Part shown: piece by piece, positions 34,700 through 42,886 of the stretch
Numbering within the stretch: position 1 is the stretch's first letter
Layout of the letters: each line of letters begins with the position of its first letter
Assembly: GCA_039033415.1 (NCBI GenBank)
Contig: JBCCCR010000001.1
Location: 1 to 64,000 of the forward strand
Direction: 5' to 3'
DNA from: Pseudomonadota bacterium
GTDB lineage: Bacteria > Pseudomonadota > Gammaproteobacteria > Xanthomonadales > SZUA-38
DNA length: 64,000 nucleotides
Position numbers and translations under genes: made by a program
The notes under the pieces: model-generated
What the model was told of the DNA's origin: nothing
What the model saw: the letters and a program-made list of their open reading frames with translations, nothing else
Databases searched by the model: none

Positions 34700-36445
34700 A
34701 TGCTGATTTTCGGTTTCGCCGATTGCACGATTCGCGAACGCGCTGTCAGAGGTCGAGCGCTGCCGCTTTTGTGGGCAGTCGCTGTTGCCGCAGCATTGAC
34801 GGTCGTGGCCTGCGGTTCCGCGCCCCCACAGGCTCCCGCGACTCCCGATCAACCCAACTTCCTGGTCATCGTGGCCGACGACCTGGGCTTTTCCGACCTG
34901 GGCTTTATGGGCAGTGAAATCCGCACCCCAAACCTGGACGCGCTGGCCGCGAACGGCACGGTGCTCACCAACTTTCACGTTGCGCCAACCTGCTCTCCCA
35001 CCCGCGCCATGCTTCTGACCGGCGTGGACACGCATCCCGCAGGTCTGGGAACCATGAGCGGGGAGCAAAGCGAGGAACAGATCGGCCAACCGGGTTACGA
35101 GGGGGTGATGAGCCATCGGGTGGTCACCGTGGCGACGCTGCTGCGCGAGGCGGGGTACCACACCTATCACGTCGGCAAATGGCATCTCGGTGCGGAACCA
35201 GGGCAGCAGCCCACCGATCGGGGGTTCGAGCGGTCGTTCGGACCGGCCCGTGGGGGCGCCAGCCACTTCAACGATCAGCTGCGCATGTTCTTCGACGACG
35301 AAGAGAACTCCCGGGCGCTCTACCTGGAGGACGGCAAGCCGGTCGAGCGCCTGCCTGAGGATTTCTTTTCCAGTGAAAGCTACACCGACAAGCTGATCGA
35401 TCAGCTGGAAGGCGGCCGGGGCGACGGCCGGCCGTTCTTTGCTTATGCCGCGTACACGGCGCCACACTGGCCCCTGCAGGTGCCGGACGAATGGCTCGAT
35501 CGCTACGCGGGCACCTACGACGCGGGCTGGGACACGCTGCGGGCCCGTCGCGTGGCTGCGCTCAGAGATCGTGGCCTGATTCCAGACAACACCCAGTCGC
35601 CCGACCTGGTTGCCTGGGAAGATCCCTGGCATACCCTGACGCCTGCGGAGCAGCGCCACGCCGCACGACGGATGGAGCTCTACGCGGCCATGGTCGAAAA
35701 CCTCGATCATCATATTGGACGGCTGCTGGCCTACCTCAAGCAATCCAACCAGTACGACAATACGCTGATCGTTTTTCTCTCCGATAACGGCGCCGAGGGA
35801 AACCTGGTCAACCGGATCGCCGGGGACTGGAATTGGGTCGAGCGACGCTTCGAAAATCGGCTGGAGAACCTGGGCCGTCGCGGGTCATACGTGTTTACCG
35901 GGCCGGGTTGGGCGCAGGCATCCACCGCGCCGTTTGGCTACTACAAGGCCTTCCCCTCTGAAGGCGGTACGCGAACGCCCGCCATTTTCAGCGGTGTTGG
36001 CGTAAATGGCGGGACCACTAGCCAATCGTTTGCCACGGTGAAAGACCTGACGCCTACCTTGCTGGATCTCGCTGGTGTTCCCAGGCCACGAGGTTTGTTC
36101 AACGGCAGAGCGGTAGCGTCCATCGAGGGAAGCAGCCTTGCGCCGCTGCTCTCGGGCGCCACAAACCGGGTGCACAATACGGACTATGAAGTGGGATGGG
36201 AGCTGTTCGGACGGCGGGCGATGCGCGTGGGTGACTGGAAGATCCTCTGGCTCTACGAACCCTACGGAGCCGGCCGGTGGTGGCTGTTCGACCTGGCCGC
36301 AGATCCCGCGGAAACCCATGACCTCTCCCGGGAACGTCCTGACAAGCTCGCGGAGATGATCGCCGCTTGGAATCGTTACGCGGCCGCCAACCAGGTGGTA
36401 TTGCCGGCGAGCGATGCTGGCTACGGCAAGGAAGACCCTTGGTGA
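34700..36445 (+). CDS. Type I sulfatase, probable lipoprotein
   Basis: 581 aa from the ATG at 34700. A long charged N-region is followed by LLWAVAVAAALTVVAC, a lipobox with Cys38. Type I sulfatase features: metal ligands Asp60-Asp61 in VADDLGFSDLGF, the formylglycine site Cys98-Ser-Pro-Thr-Arg102, KWHLG with Lys160 and His162, and SDNGAEGN. It therefore needs conversion of Cys98 by a formylglycine-generating enzyme, not encoded in the window. It resembles arylsulfatases of the choline-sulfatase/AslA type. A metagenome-style substrate such as sulfated glycan or aryl sulfate is possible; specificity is not readable. It is divergent from the TIR operon and convergent with the LysR gene. Confidence 0.9.
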   Translation: MLIFGFADCTIRERAVRGRALPLLWAVAVAAALTVVACGSAPPQAPATPDQPNFLVIVADDLGFSDLGFMGSEIRTPNLDALAANGTVLTNFHVAPTCSPTRAMLLTGVDTHPAGLGTMSGEQSEEQIGQPGYEGVMSHRVVTVATLLREAGYHTYHVGKWHLGAEPGQQPTDRGFERSFGPARGGASHFNDQLRMFFDDEENSRALYLEDGKPVERLPEDFFSSESYTDKLIDQLEGGRGDGRPFFAYAAYTAPHWPLQVPDEWLDRYAGTYDAGWDTLRARRVAALRDRGLIPDNTQSPDLVAWEDPWHTLTPAEQRHAARRMELYAAMVENLDHHIGRLLAYLKQSNQYDNTLIVFLSDNGAEGNLVNRIAGDWNWVERRFENRLENLGRRGSYVFTGPGWAQASTAPFGYYKAFPSEGGTRTPAIFSGVGVNGGTTSQSFATVKDLTPTLLDLAGVPRPRGLFNGRAVASIEGSSLAPLLSGATNRVHNTDYEVGWELFGRRAMRVGDWKILWLYEPYGAGRWWLFDLAADPAETHDLSRERPDKLAEMIAAWNRYAAANQVVLPASDAGYGKEDPW

Positions 36446-36461
36446 ACGAGGCGATGCACGC

Positions 36462-37382
36462 CTAGACCTTTGAATCAAACAGCATCTTCCTGGCCAGCAC
36501 CCGCTCGGTAATCGCGTCGGACACCGCGCGGATCCGGGCGCTGTGTTTGAGCTCCTCATGCGTGACCAGCCACAGTTCGGAGCGATGTACGTCCATCTCC
36601 GGCAGAACCCGAAAAAGGTCCTGATGCATGCTGGCCCAGCGGCAGGAAAGCACCGCAAGCCCGTAGCCTGCCCGGGCCGCCGAAATCTGGGCCATTGGGC
36701 TGTTGGTGGTGAACACCGTCCGCCCGAGGCGACGGGGAAGGGGAGAATGTTCGGAGAACGCGATGCTGGTAGTGCCGTCCGGCAATACCAGGCCAATAAA
36801 ATCGTGACGCTCCAGATCATCGGGACTGTCCACCGGACCCTTGGTATCAAGGTAGGCGCGCGATCCATAGAGCCCGAAAGCGACGTCAATCAGGCGCCGA
36901 GTAATCAGGTCCGGTTGCGTCGGCCGGCCAAGGCGCAGCGCAATATCGGCTTCTCGATGCACGAGATCCAGGGCTCGGCTCTCCACTTTAATATTCAGCA
37001 CAATATCCGGGTACTCACGGTGGAAATCCGCTAGCTCCGGCGCCAGCCAGTCGGTGCCGATACCTTCCGTGGCGGTGATGGTCACCTCGCCAGAAAGGCC
37101 CCGTGACTCCACATCCACGGCGCGCTCGATGGCATTCATCTCGCGATCCATTCGCTCAGCGCTTTCTAAGATAGCGTTGCCGGCGTCGGTCAGCTCTAGC
37201 CGCCGGCCGCCTCGCACAAACAGTGTGGCGTCCAGTCGCTGCTCCAGCGCCTGCAGTCTTCGCCCGAGGGTAGGTTGGGACATACCCACCTGTTCAGCCG
37301 CGGCCGACAGATTGCCGTGCCGGGCGATGGCCAGGAAGAGCGCGATATCGGTCCAGCTGTTGATGGCATCTTTTTTATTCAT
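36462..37382 (-). CDS. LysR family transcriptional regulator
   Basis: 306 aa. The N-terminal helix-turn-helix is clear (FLAIARHGNLSAAAEQVGMSQPTLGRRLQALE), followed by the periplasmic-binding-fold effector domain (GEVTITATEGIGTDWLAPELADFHREYPDI). It belongs to the branch with a LVHREADIALRLGRP motif common among regulators of oxidoreductase genes. It is divergent from the TPR gene at 37470 across an unusually AT-rich 87-bp gap, and such regulators commonly control the divergent gene and themselves. Confidence 0.95.
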   Translation of the reverse strand: MNKKDAINSWTDIALFLAIARHGNLSAAAEQVGMSQPTLGRRLQALEQRLDATLFVRGGRRLELTDAGNAILESAERMDREMNAIERAVDVESRGLSGEVTITATEGIGTDWLAPELADFHREYPDIVLNIKVESRALDLVHREADIALRLGRPTQPDLITRRLIDVAFGLYGSRAYLDTKGPVDSPDDLERHDFIGLVLPDGTTSIAFSEHSPLPRRLGRTVFTTNSPMAQISAARAGYGLAVLSCRWASMHQDLFRVLPEMDVHRSELWLVTHEELKHSARIRAVSDAITERVLARKMLFDSKV

Positions 37383-37423
37383 TATTGAATGATAAATATA
37401 AAATTATGGCATTGCTATGCTTT

Positions 37424-37456
37424 ATCGAATATCTAAACTAAGCCTATCCATTCGAT
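37424..37456. promoter_or_regulatory. Inverted repeat in LysR/TPR divergent promoter
   Basis: ATCGAAT (37424-37430) and ATTCGAT (37450-37456) form a perfect 7-bp inverted repeat with a 19-bp spacer inside the AT-rich gap between the divergent LysR-family and TPR genes. The position suits a regulator-binding site, though the spacing is wider than the usual T-N11-A box. Confidence 0.35.
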
Positions 37457-37469
37457 GAGGACTTGAGAG

Positions 37470-37943
37470 ATGACTTTGAAACTACAAACCATCGCCGCTG
37501 CTTTTGCCATGCTCACCGCCGTCAACGCGGCGCAGGGTGAAGGGCTGGGAGCCCATCCGCCCATGTTTCTGGTGCAGGCTGAATACGCGCTGGAGGCGGG
37601 CGACACGACCCGCGCGATCGAACTGCTGAACAAACGCTACAAGCGGCTGCGCAATCCCGCCTACCGCGTGCGAGGGTTGGCCGTACTCTGTAGCGCCCAC
37701 CTTCAGGATCAGGACTTCGAGCGGGCGTTCCGCCCCTGCGAAAGCGCGACCGAAATGAAGCAAGCTGGTTGGAGTGATTTCAACAATCAGGGCGTGCTCG
37801 AGCTGCACCTCGGCCGCTTCGATGAGGCGCTGGCTTCGTTTGAGCGGGCTCGGCAGCTGAATCCCGACTCCGAGTCGGTGCTGAACAATCTGGCGCGGAC
37901 CCGCGCGATCCGGGACAGCGCGCTGGTGTCTTCATCTCAATAG
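37470..37943 (+). CDS. Exported TPR protein
   Basis: 157 aa with a signal peptide (MTLKLQTIAAAFAMLTAVNAAQG). The mature part consists of TPR units: QAEYALEAGDTTRAIELLNKR, VLCSAHLQDQDFERAFRPCE and NNQGVLELHLGRFDEALASFERA, closing with LNPDSESVLNNLARTRAI. It is probably a periplasmic scaffold. Two cysteines in the central units could form a disulfide. It is divergent from the LysR gene, has GATGAGGACTTGAGAG before its ATG, and is closed by a strong terminator. Confidence 0.8.
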   Translation: MTLKLQTIAAAFAMLTAVNAAQGEGLGAHPPMFLVQAEYALEAGDTTRAIELLNKRYKRLRNPAYRVRGLAVLCSAHLQDQDFERAFRPCESATEMKQAGWSDFNNQGVLELHLGRFDEALASFERARQLNPDSESVLNNLARTRAIRDSALVSSSQ

Positions 37944-37966
37944 CCGTTCACGGCCCCATCCAAAGG

Positions 37967-37996
37967 AGAGCCGCCCCCGGGCGGCTCTTTGCTTTT
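37967..37996 (+). terminator. Intrinsic terminator after TPR gene
   Basis: AGAGCCGCC (37967-37975) pairs perfectly with GGCGGCTCT (37980-37988) around a CCCG loop, followed by TTGCTTTT. The stem, GC content and T-rich tail make this the clearest terminator in the window. Confidence 0.85.
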
Positions 37997-38004
37997 CGGC
38001 CCCG

Positions 38005-38016
38005 GGAACCGGTTCC
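38005..38016. other. 12-bp perfect palindrome
   Basis: GGAACCGGTTCC sits between the terminator of the TPR gene and the heme peroxidase gene, 133 bp before the latter. It could be an operator; nothing else supports that. Confidence 0.2.
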
Positions 38017-38148
38017 GATGGTGGTCGGAACCTCACAACATTTTTCGTCGACGCGAAACCGCGCAAAACTTGCTGAGGAGAAATTCCTTCCGCACCGTTA
38101 GTTAAGCAGCCAAGAGGCTCAACTGACGACATGTAACGGGAGGTACCA

Positions 38149-39573
38149 ATGTCATCTTGTCCTGTCCAACACCATGGAATGACCAAAGCCAAAGGCTGCA
38201 GCCACGCACGCCTAGGCAACTTCGGCAAGCTGTTTCCCAAGCTCACGCCGCTGAGTTTGAGCGAAGAGCAGGCCTCGCTGCTCGGCGGGCTCAACTCGCC
38301 GATGCACGACGTCGGCAATCAGTCGCCTGACAGCAAGCTGCCAGCGGGTTACACCTTTTTTGCGCAGTTTGTCGATCACGACATCACGCTGGATACCACC
38401 TCAGACCTGCACGGCGCGCCGCTTTCCACCGGCGCAATCAACAAGCTGCCCAATCTGCGAACGCCGACGCTGGACCTGGATTGTGTGTATGGCTTCGGGC
38501 CCGAGGCGAGTCCGCATCTGTATGCCGGCGCCACGGCACCCGGCAGGCTGCTCGAAGGCAGCGCAGGAAATCCGGACGACGTTCCGCGCAACGAGTCCGG
38601 TACCGCGCTTATCGGGGATCCGCGCAACGACGAAAACCTGTTTGTATCGCAGATGCAGCTGCTGTTCATTCGGTTTCACAACCGGATTTATGACTCGCTG
38701 GTAGCGAGCGTCCCGCTGGGAGAGCGTTTCGAAGAGGCCCAGAAAATAGCTCGGTACCACTACCAGTATCTTGTGGTGCACGACTTCCTGCGCCGGATCT
38801 GCGACCCGAAGATCTTCGACTTTGCGCTGAAGAAGGTCGCTGACCATCACTACCCGCTGGTCTACGCGGCGGACAAACACGGCGACCTGCCAATGCCGGT
38901 GGAGTTCAGCGTGGCGGCGTACCGCTTTGGCCACACCACGGTTCGCTCAACCTACGCCGCCAACAGCCAGTTTCCCGACGTGGATCTGTTTGACGAACGC
39001 TTCGGTACCACCGGGTTTTCGTCGCTGCCGCCGGAGCTGACGGTGGATTGGCGATTCCTGCTGCCCGTGGACAAATGTTTGTCGCCAGTGCTGGCCAAGC
39101 GGTTTGACATTCTATTCCCCGAGGAGCTTATCGCCATGCCTGACCCGATTGTCGGTCGTGGGGCCAGCAGCAACGAGCGGTCGTTGGCCTTCCGCAATCT
39201 GCTGCGGGGCAACGCGCTGGCGCTTCCCTGCGGTCAGGCCGTGGCGGGTACGCTGAAGGACGCCGGCTATCCGATCAGCGTGAACTTCACCCCGCTGAAG
39301 CTGGCTGAGGTCATCCCGGCGGATCCTGCGACCCAGCCGCTGGTCGACGAGACCCCGCTGTTTTTCTACCTGATGCGCGAAGCCGGCACGCTCGGCAAAG
39401 GCGAGCGGCTCGGCCCGACCGGTTCGGCAATTCTGCTGGAAGTGTTTCTTGGCGGGCTGCTGCATTGCGAGGACAGCGTTCTCAAAGACCCGGACTGGAA
39501 GCCCGACCCGTGTATCGCCGGGCCTGGCAAAACGTTCGAGCTCGCAGACGTCGTGCGTTACGTGGGGGCCTAG
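38149..39573 (+). CDS. Animal-type heme peroxidase family protein
   Basis: 474 aa. This is a bacterial member of the animal heme peroxidase (peroxidase-cyclooxygenase) superfamily: distal FFAQFVDHDITLD with Asp76 and His77, then GDPRNDENLFVSQMQLLFIRFHNRI, and the proximal His262 in AAYRFGHTTVRSTY. Members oxidise halides or organic substrates with peroxide. There is no signal peptide; instead the N terminus is Cys/His-rich (CPVQHHGMTKAKGCSHA) and the protein is probably cytoplasmic or leaves by a non-Sec path. The gene stands alone, bounded by terminators on both sides. The ATG at 38149 follows GGGAGGTACCA, a good ribosome-binding site. Confidence 0.9.
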   Translation: MSSCPVQHHGMTKAKGCSHARLGNFGKLFPKLTPLSLSEEQASLLGGLNSPMHDVGNQSPDSKLPAGYTFFAQFVDHDITLDTTSDLHGAPLSTGAINKLPNLRTPTLDLDCVYGFGPEASPHLYAGATAPGRLLEGSAGNPDDVPRNESGTALIGDPRNDENLFVSQMQLLFIRFHNRIYDSLVASVPLGERFEEAQKIARYHYQYLVVHDFLRRICDPKIFDFALKKVADHHYPLVYAADKHGDLPMPVEFSVAAYRFGHTTVRSTYAANSQFPDVDLFDERFGTTGFSSLPPELTVDWRFLLPVDKCLSPVLAKRFDILFPEELIAMPDPIVGRGASSNERSLAFRNLLRGNALALPCGQAVAGTLKDAGYPISVNFTPLKLAEVIPADPATQPLVDETPLFFYLMREAGTLGKGERLGPTGSAILLEVFLGGLLHCEDSVLKDPDWKPDPCIAGPGKTFELADVVRYVGA

Positions 39574-39665
39574 CTTTGTGAGGTTTGCGGACCGTTGTCG
39601 CGGAGACCGGGAGGGTTTCTGTCGGCAGCGGGCCGCCTACACTCCCCGGGTCTGCCATGTTTTTT

Positions 39666-39704
39666 GACCCCCCAGGTTGTCTGGCAGTCCCGGGGTTCTT
39701 TTTT
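39666..39704 (+). terminator. Intrinsic terminator after heme peroxidase gene
   Basis: GACCCC and GGGGTTC pair, with one bulged base, around an inner CCAG-CTGG hairpin, and are followed by TTTTTT. It lies 93 bp past the peroxidase stop and just before the end of the convergent kinase gene. Confidence 0.6.
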
Positions 39705-39718
39705 GACCGCTTGGACGA

Positions 39719-42160
39719 CTAACCCTCCAGCTTGGCGAGCGAACTCATCAAGAGCTCATAGTCGTCCGTTTCCTTAAGGTATGGCTGAGCCGCCTCCATC
39801 AGGGCTTTGCCTTCGGCGATCTTGCCCTCGAGAACGCGACATCGACCCAGATGAAAACGGCTTTGATTGCTGGACACCGAATCTTCACCGCGCAGCTCGA
39901 GCCGCAGGGCCATGGTGGCGGCGATACGCTCACAGCCTTCAACCCTTTTGCCGTTGGCGAGCAGGATCTTACCCAGCTCATGGCTGGCGCCCGCCGTGTG
40001 TAGATGGTTGTCCGGCAGCGTTGAGCTGAGCACGCGCACCGTTTCCCGCCAGTAGGATTCGGCCCGATCCAGCTGGCCCAGGTCTCGGGCAACCCGTCCG
40101 AGATAGCCCAAGGTCCATGCCATCTTGGGATGATCACCGCGATAGATCTCTCGTTCGCGGTCCCGGACCTGACGCAACAGGCGCTCTGATTCGGTGAGGT
40201 TGCCCAAGCCGATTTCCAGCACCGCCAGGTTGCGCAACGTGGTCAGAGTTCGAGGGTGGGTTGGACCGAGTCCCGCTTCCTGAATGGCGGCCGCTTCCCG
40301 GTATAGCTCGCCGGCCTCGGCACGACGAGCCTGCTTGTGCAGCACCACACCGTAGTCCGCTTTGGATAGCGCCAGCGCGAGGTCGTCAGCCGGCAACAGC
40401 TGGCTCCTAAGCTCAAGCGCCTGGCGGTGAAACTCGCCGGATTTGGCGTTGTCGCGGAGCTCGGAATAGGTCACGCCCAGCGAAGAGTAGATTTTTGCCA
40501 GCGCCAGCGGATCAAATCCTGCAATGTCGCGGGCGATGGTGTGCGCTCGCCCGAGGTTGTCTAACGCGGCGGTGAAATCGCCGGCGCCGCGCTGGGAATT
40601 CCCCAGCTGACGCAGCGTGGCGGCGACGCTCGCCGCGGGCGCCCCGGCCTGATCTTTTAAGGCCAGGCTGCGCTGAAAATGATCGATCGCGGCGGGATAC
40701 TCTGCCAGCGAGTGGTAGATACCGCCGAGATTGTCGAGCATCTCCGCCTTGAGAACCGGCTGATCGGCGAGCCGGCCCTCTAGCACCACGCTCCCCTGGT
40801 CGACCATCTCTTTGATGGTGAGCTCCTGTCCCAGGCTGACCTCCGGGGAAGCGTTGCTGAACAGTTCCTGCAGAAAACCCGAGATTTCTTGCGCTTTGGC
40901 GGTCTCAAGGCGAGCTGCATCGCGCTGCTCGGCAATCCGCTTGGACTGCCACGTTACCGTTCCGGCATAAGCCATCAGCAGTCCTGCAAAAAGCACCGCC
41001 ACGGATACGCCGAGACGATGGCGGGCGACAAATTTCTGCAGACGGTGCCAGTGCTGGTCACTGCTGGCGATGAGCGGCAGCCCCAGCCGGTAGCTCCGCA
41101 GGTCCTGCGTCAGCTCTTCAACCGTCACGTAGCGGTCGGACGGACGCTTTTCGAGACACTTGAGAATGATGGCGTCCAGATCACGGTCGAGACGCAGGCC
41201 CGACCCTCGAGTGGCCGTGCGGCTGGGCGTTGGCGGCACCTGCTCAACGATACGACGCTGAAAGGTCAGTGGCGAAGCGCCCTCCCGGCGGAACGGGCGC
41301 TGTCCAGTAGTCAGTTCAAACAGGAGAAGCCCCAGCTGGTAGACGTCGGACGGCCGTCCCAGCACCTCTCCTTCTATCTGTTCAGGACTGGCGTATTCCG
41401 GCGTCAGCAGACGCGCTTCGGTGACCGTTGCCGCATCAGGGCCGTCATCCAGCAGCTTGGCGATGCCAAAATCCACGAGCTTGACCTGGCCCTCGCCGTC
41501 CACCAGCACGTTGGATGGCTTGATGTCGCGATGAATGATGTCCCGCCGGTGGGCCGCCGCCACGGCGCCAGCGACGTCGGCCACCAGCGCGAGCCGCTGA
41601 GGCAAGTCGAGGCCTTGCTGTTCGCAGTACCGATCGATGGGTTCACCCGCAACATACTCCATGGCGAGCCACGGACGCCCATCCTCGGTAACGCCGCCGT
41701 CCAGCAGAGAAGCGATGTGGGGATCGTTCAGATGAGCCAGGATCTGCCGCTCCCGATCAAAGCGGTTCAGCAGATCCTCCCGCCGCATCCCCTGCCACAT
41801 CATTTTCATTGCGACCTGCTGCTCGTAGAGCCCGTCAGCGCGGCGCGCCAGAAACACCTGCGCCATGCCGCCCTGGCCGATCTCTCGGATCAGCTCGAAG
41901 GGGCCGACGCGGCGTCCGCGAACCTGATCATCGGTGGTGTCAGCCAGCGCCTCGAGCAGCTCTTCGCCGATTGCGGCGCCTCGCTCAAGCCAGGGTGACG
42001 GGCTGGCAGCGCCGGCCAGCAGGCGGGACAGCCCTTCAGCCAGCTCCGGCTCGCGGGTCGCGAGATCAGCGAGGAAGCGCTCCCGGTCATCCGCCTCGAG
42101 CGACAGCGCCTCGTCCAGCAGCGGGTCGAGCTGTTTCCATTTTTCCTGGAGCAACGACAT
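39719..42160 (-). CDS. Membrane Ser/Thr protein kinase with TPR region (second pair)
   Basis: 813 aa from the ATG at 42160; an alternative ATG at 42187 would overlap the sigma-factor gene by 16 bp. The N-terminal 80 residues (WKQLDPLLDEALSLEADDRERFL) are the helical leader typical of sigma-linked kinases. Kinase motifs: IGQGGMAQVFLA, Lys119 in VAMKM, HRDIKPSN (His210-Arg-Asp212), Asp230-Phe-Gly and PEYASPEQ. A membrane helix lies near 386-408, followed by TPR repeats to the end. It is a full RD kinase, unlike the kinase at 23208. It lies 11 bp downstream of the ECF sigma gene and is expected to work with it. Confidence 0.9.
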   Translation of the reverse strand: MSLLQEKWKQLDPLLDEALSLEADDRERFLADLATREPELAEGLSRLLAGAASPSPWLERGAAIGEELLEALADTTDDQVRGRRVGPFELIREIGQGGMAQVFLARRADGLYEQQVAMKMMWQGMRREDLLNRFDRERQILAHLNDPHIASLLDGGVTEDGRPWLAMEYVAGEPIDRYCEQQGLDLPQRLALVADVAGAVAAAHRRDIIHRDIKPSNVLVDGEGQVKLVDFGIAKLLDDGPDAATVTEARLLTPEYASPEQIEGEVLGRPSDVYQLGLLLFELTTGQRPFRREGASPLTFQRRIVEQVPPTPSRTATRGSGLRLDRDLDAIILKCLEKRPSDRYVTVEELTQDLRSYRLGLPLIASSDQHWHRLQKFVARHRLGVSVAVLFAGLLMAYAGTVTWQSKRIAEQRDAARLETAKAQEISGFLQELFSNASPEVSLGQELTIKEMVDQGSVVLEGRLADQPVLKAEMLDNLGGIYHSLAEYPAAIDHFQRSLALKDQAGAPAASVAATLRQLGNSQRGAGDFTAALDNLGRAHTIARDIAGFDPLALAKIYSSLGVTYSELRDNAKSGEFHRQALELRSQLLPADDLALALSKADYGVVLHKQARRAEAGELYREAAAIQEAGLGPTHPRTLTTLRNLAVLEIGLGNLTESERLLRQVRDREREIYRGDHPKMAWTLGYLGRVARDLGQLDRAESYWRETVRVLSSTLPDNHLHTAGASHELGKILLANGKRVEGCERIAATMALRLELRGEDSVSSNQSRFHLGRCRVLEGKIAEGKALMEAAQPYLKETDDYELLMSSLAKLEG

Positions 42161-42171
42161 CGATCTGCCGG

Positions 42172-42732
42172 TCAGGCCGACAGGCATTCGGTCAGCCAGG
42201 CTTTGGCCCTCAGCCAGTCGCGCTGAACCGTGCGGACAGAAACCCCGAGCGCTTCAGCGGTCTCTTCGAAGGAGTATCCCGCAAAGGTGTGGCATTCCAG
42301 CACCTGGACCAGGCGCGGATCGTGTTGCTCCATGGTGCGGAGCGCCTCGTCCACCTGCAGCCAGAGCTGGCCTGGGTCAGCGCCCGCAATGCGGCTTTCT
42401 TCCAGGGGCAGCGGGGCAACACCATCTCCGCGTTTGGCTGCGCCACGGGCTCGGAGGTGGTCAACCAGCAGCTGCCGCATCGCCCGGGCGGCAATCGCAT
42501 AGAAGTGACCGCGGCTATTGGCGGACAGGTTGGCCTGCGCGGCGATCTTGCAGTAAACCTCGTTTACGAGGCCCGTGGTGTTGAGCGGCGTGTCGTGCAT
42601 GCGCGCGAGCTGGTTTCGGGCGATATGCTTCAGCTCCCGGTAGACCAGCGGCATCAGGTCTTCCAGCGCCTGGCTGTCGCCGGCGGTGACCCGGGCGAGG
42701 AGGGCGGTAATGTCTGCCTTGGCGGCGCTCAT
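42172..42732 (-). CDS. ECF sigma factor of the kinase-associated (TIGR02999-like) group
   Basis: 186 aa. It has the group's hallmarks: ITALLARVTAGDSQALEDLMPLVYRELKHIA at the start, NTTGLVNEVYCKIA, GHFYAIAARAMRQLLVDHLRARGAAKRG for -10 recognition and HTFAGYSFEETAEALGVSVRTVQRDWLRAKAWL as the region-4 helix-turn-helix. Such factors are routinely encoded next to Ser/Thr kinases with TPRs, as here, and lack an anti-sigma partner. It is divergent from the hydrolase/EEP operon at 42887, so that operon is a candidate target (inference). Confidence 0.9.
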   Translation of the reverse strand: MSAAKADITALLARVTAGDSQALEDLMPLVYRELKHIARNQLARMHDTPLNTTGLVNEVYCKIAAQANLSANSRGHFYAIAARAMRQLLVDHLRARGAAKRGDGVAPLPLEESRIAGADPGQLWLQVDEALRTMEQHDPRLVQVLECHTFAGYSFEETAEALGVSVRTVQRDWLRAKAWLTECLSA

Positions 42733-42886
42733 GCTCTGATGGTAGCAAGCTGCGGCGAAACTGACAGGGCGTGGGGAGCCCGCTGAGGAATTTCCGGCAC
42801 TGGGACGTTTTCCCTTTATGTGGGAGGATTTTTGTTCCGGCGCTTAGCTTTAAGGCGCGGCGCCGAAGTACCGGGGAGGAACGTTT

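Noticed and set aside
40889-42786. Long plus-strand frames across the second kinase and sigma genes
   Set aside because: Antisense to two genes with full sets of motifs.
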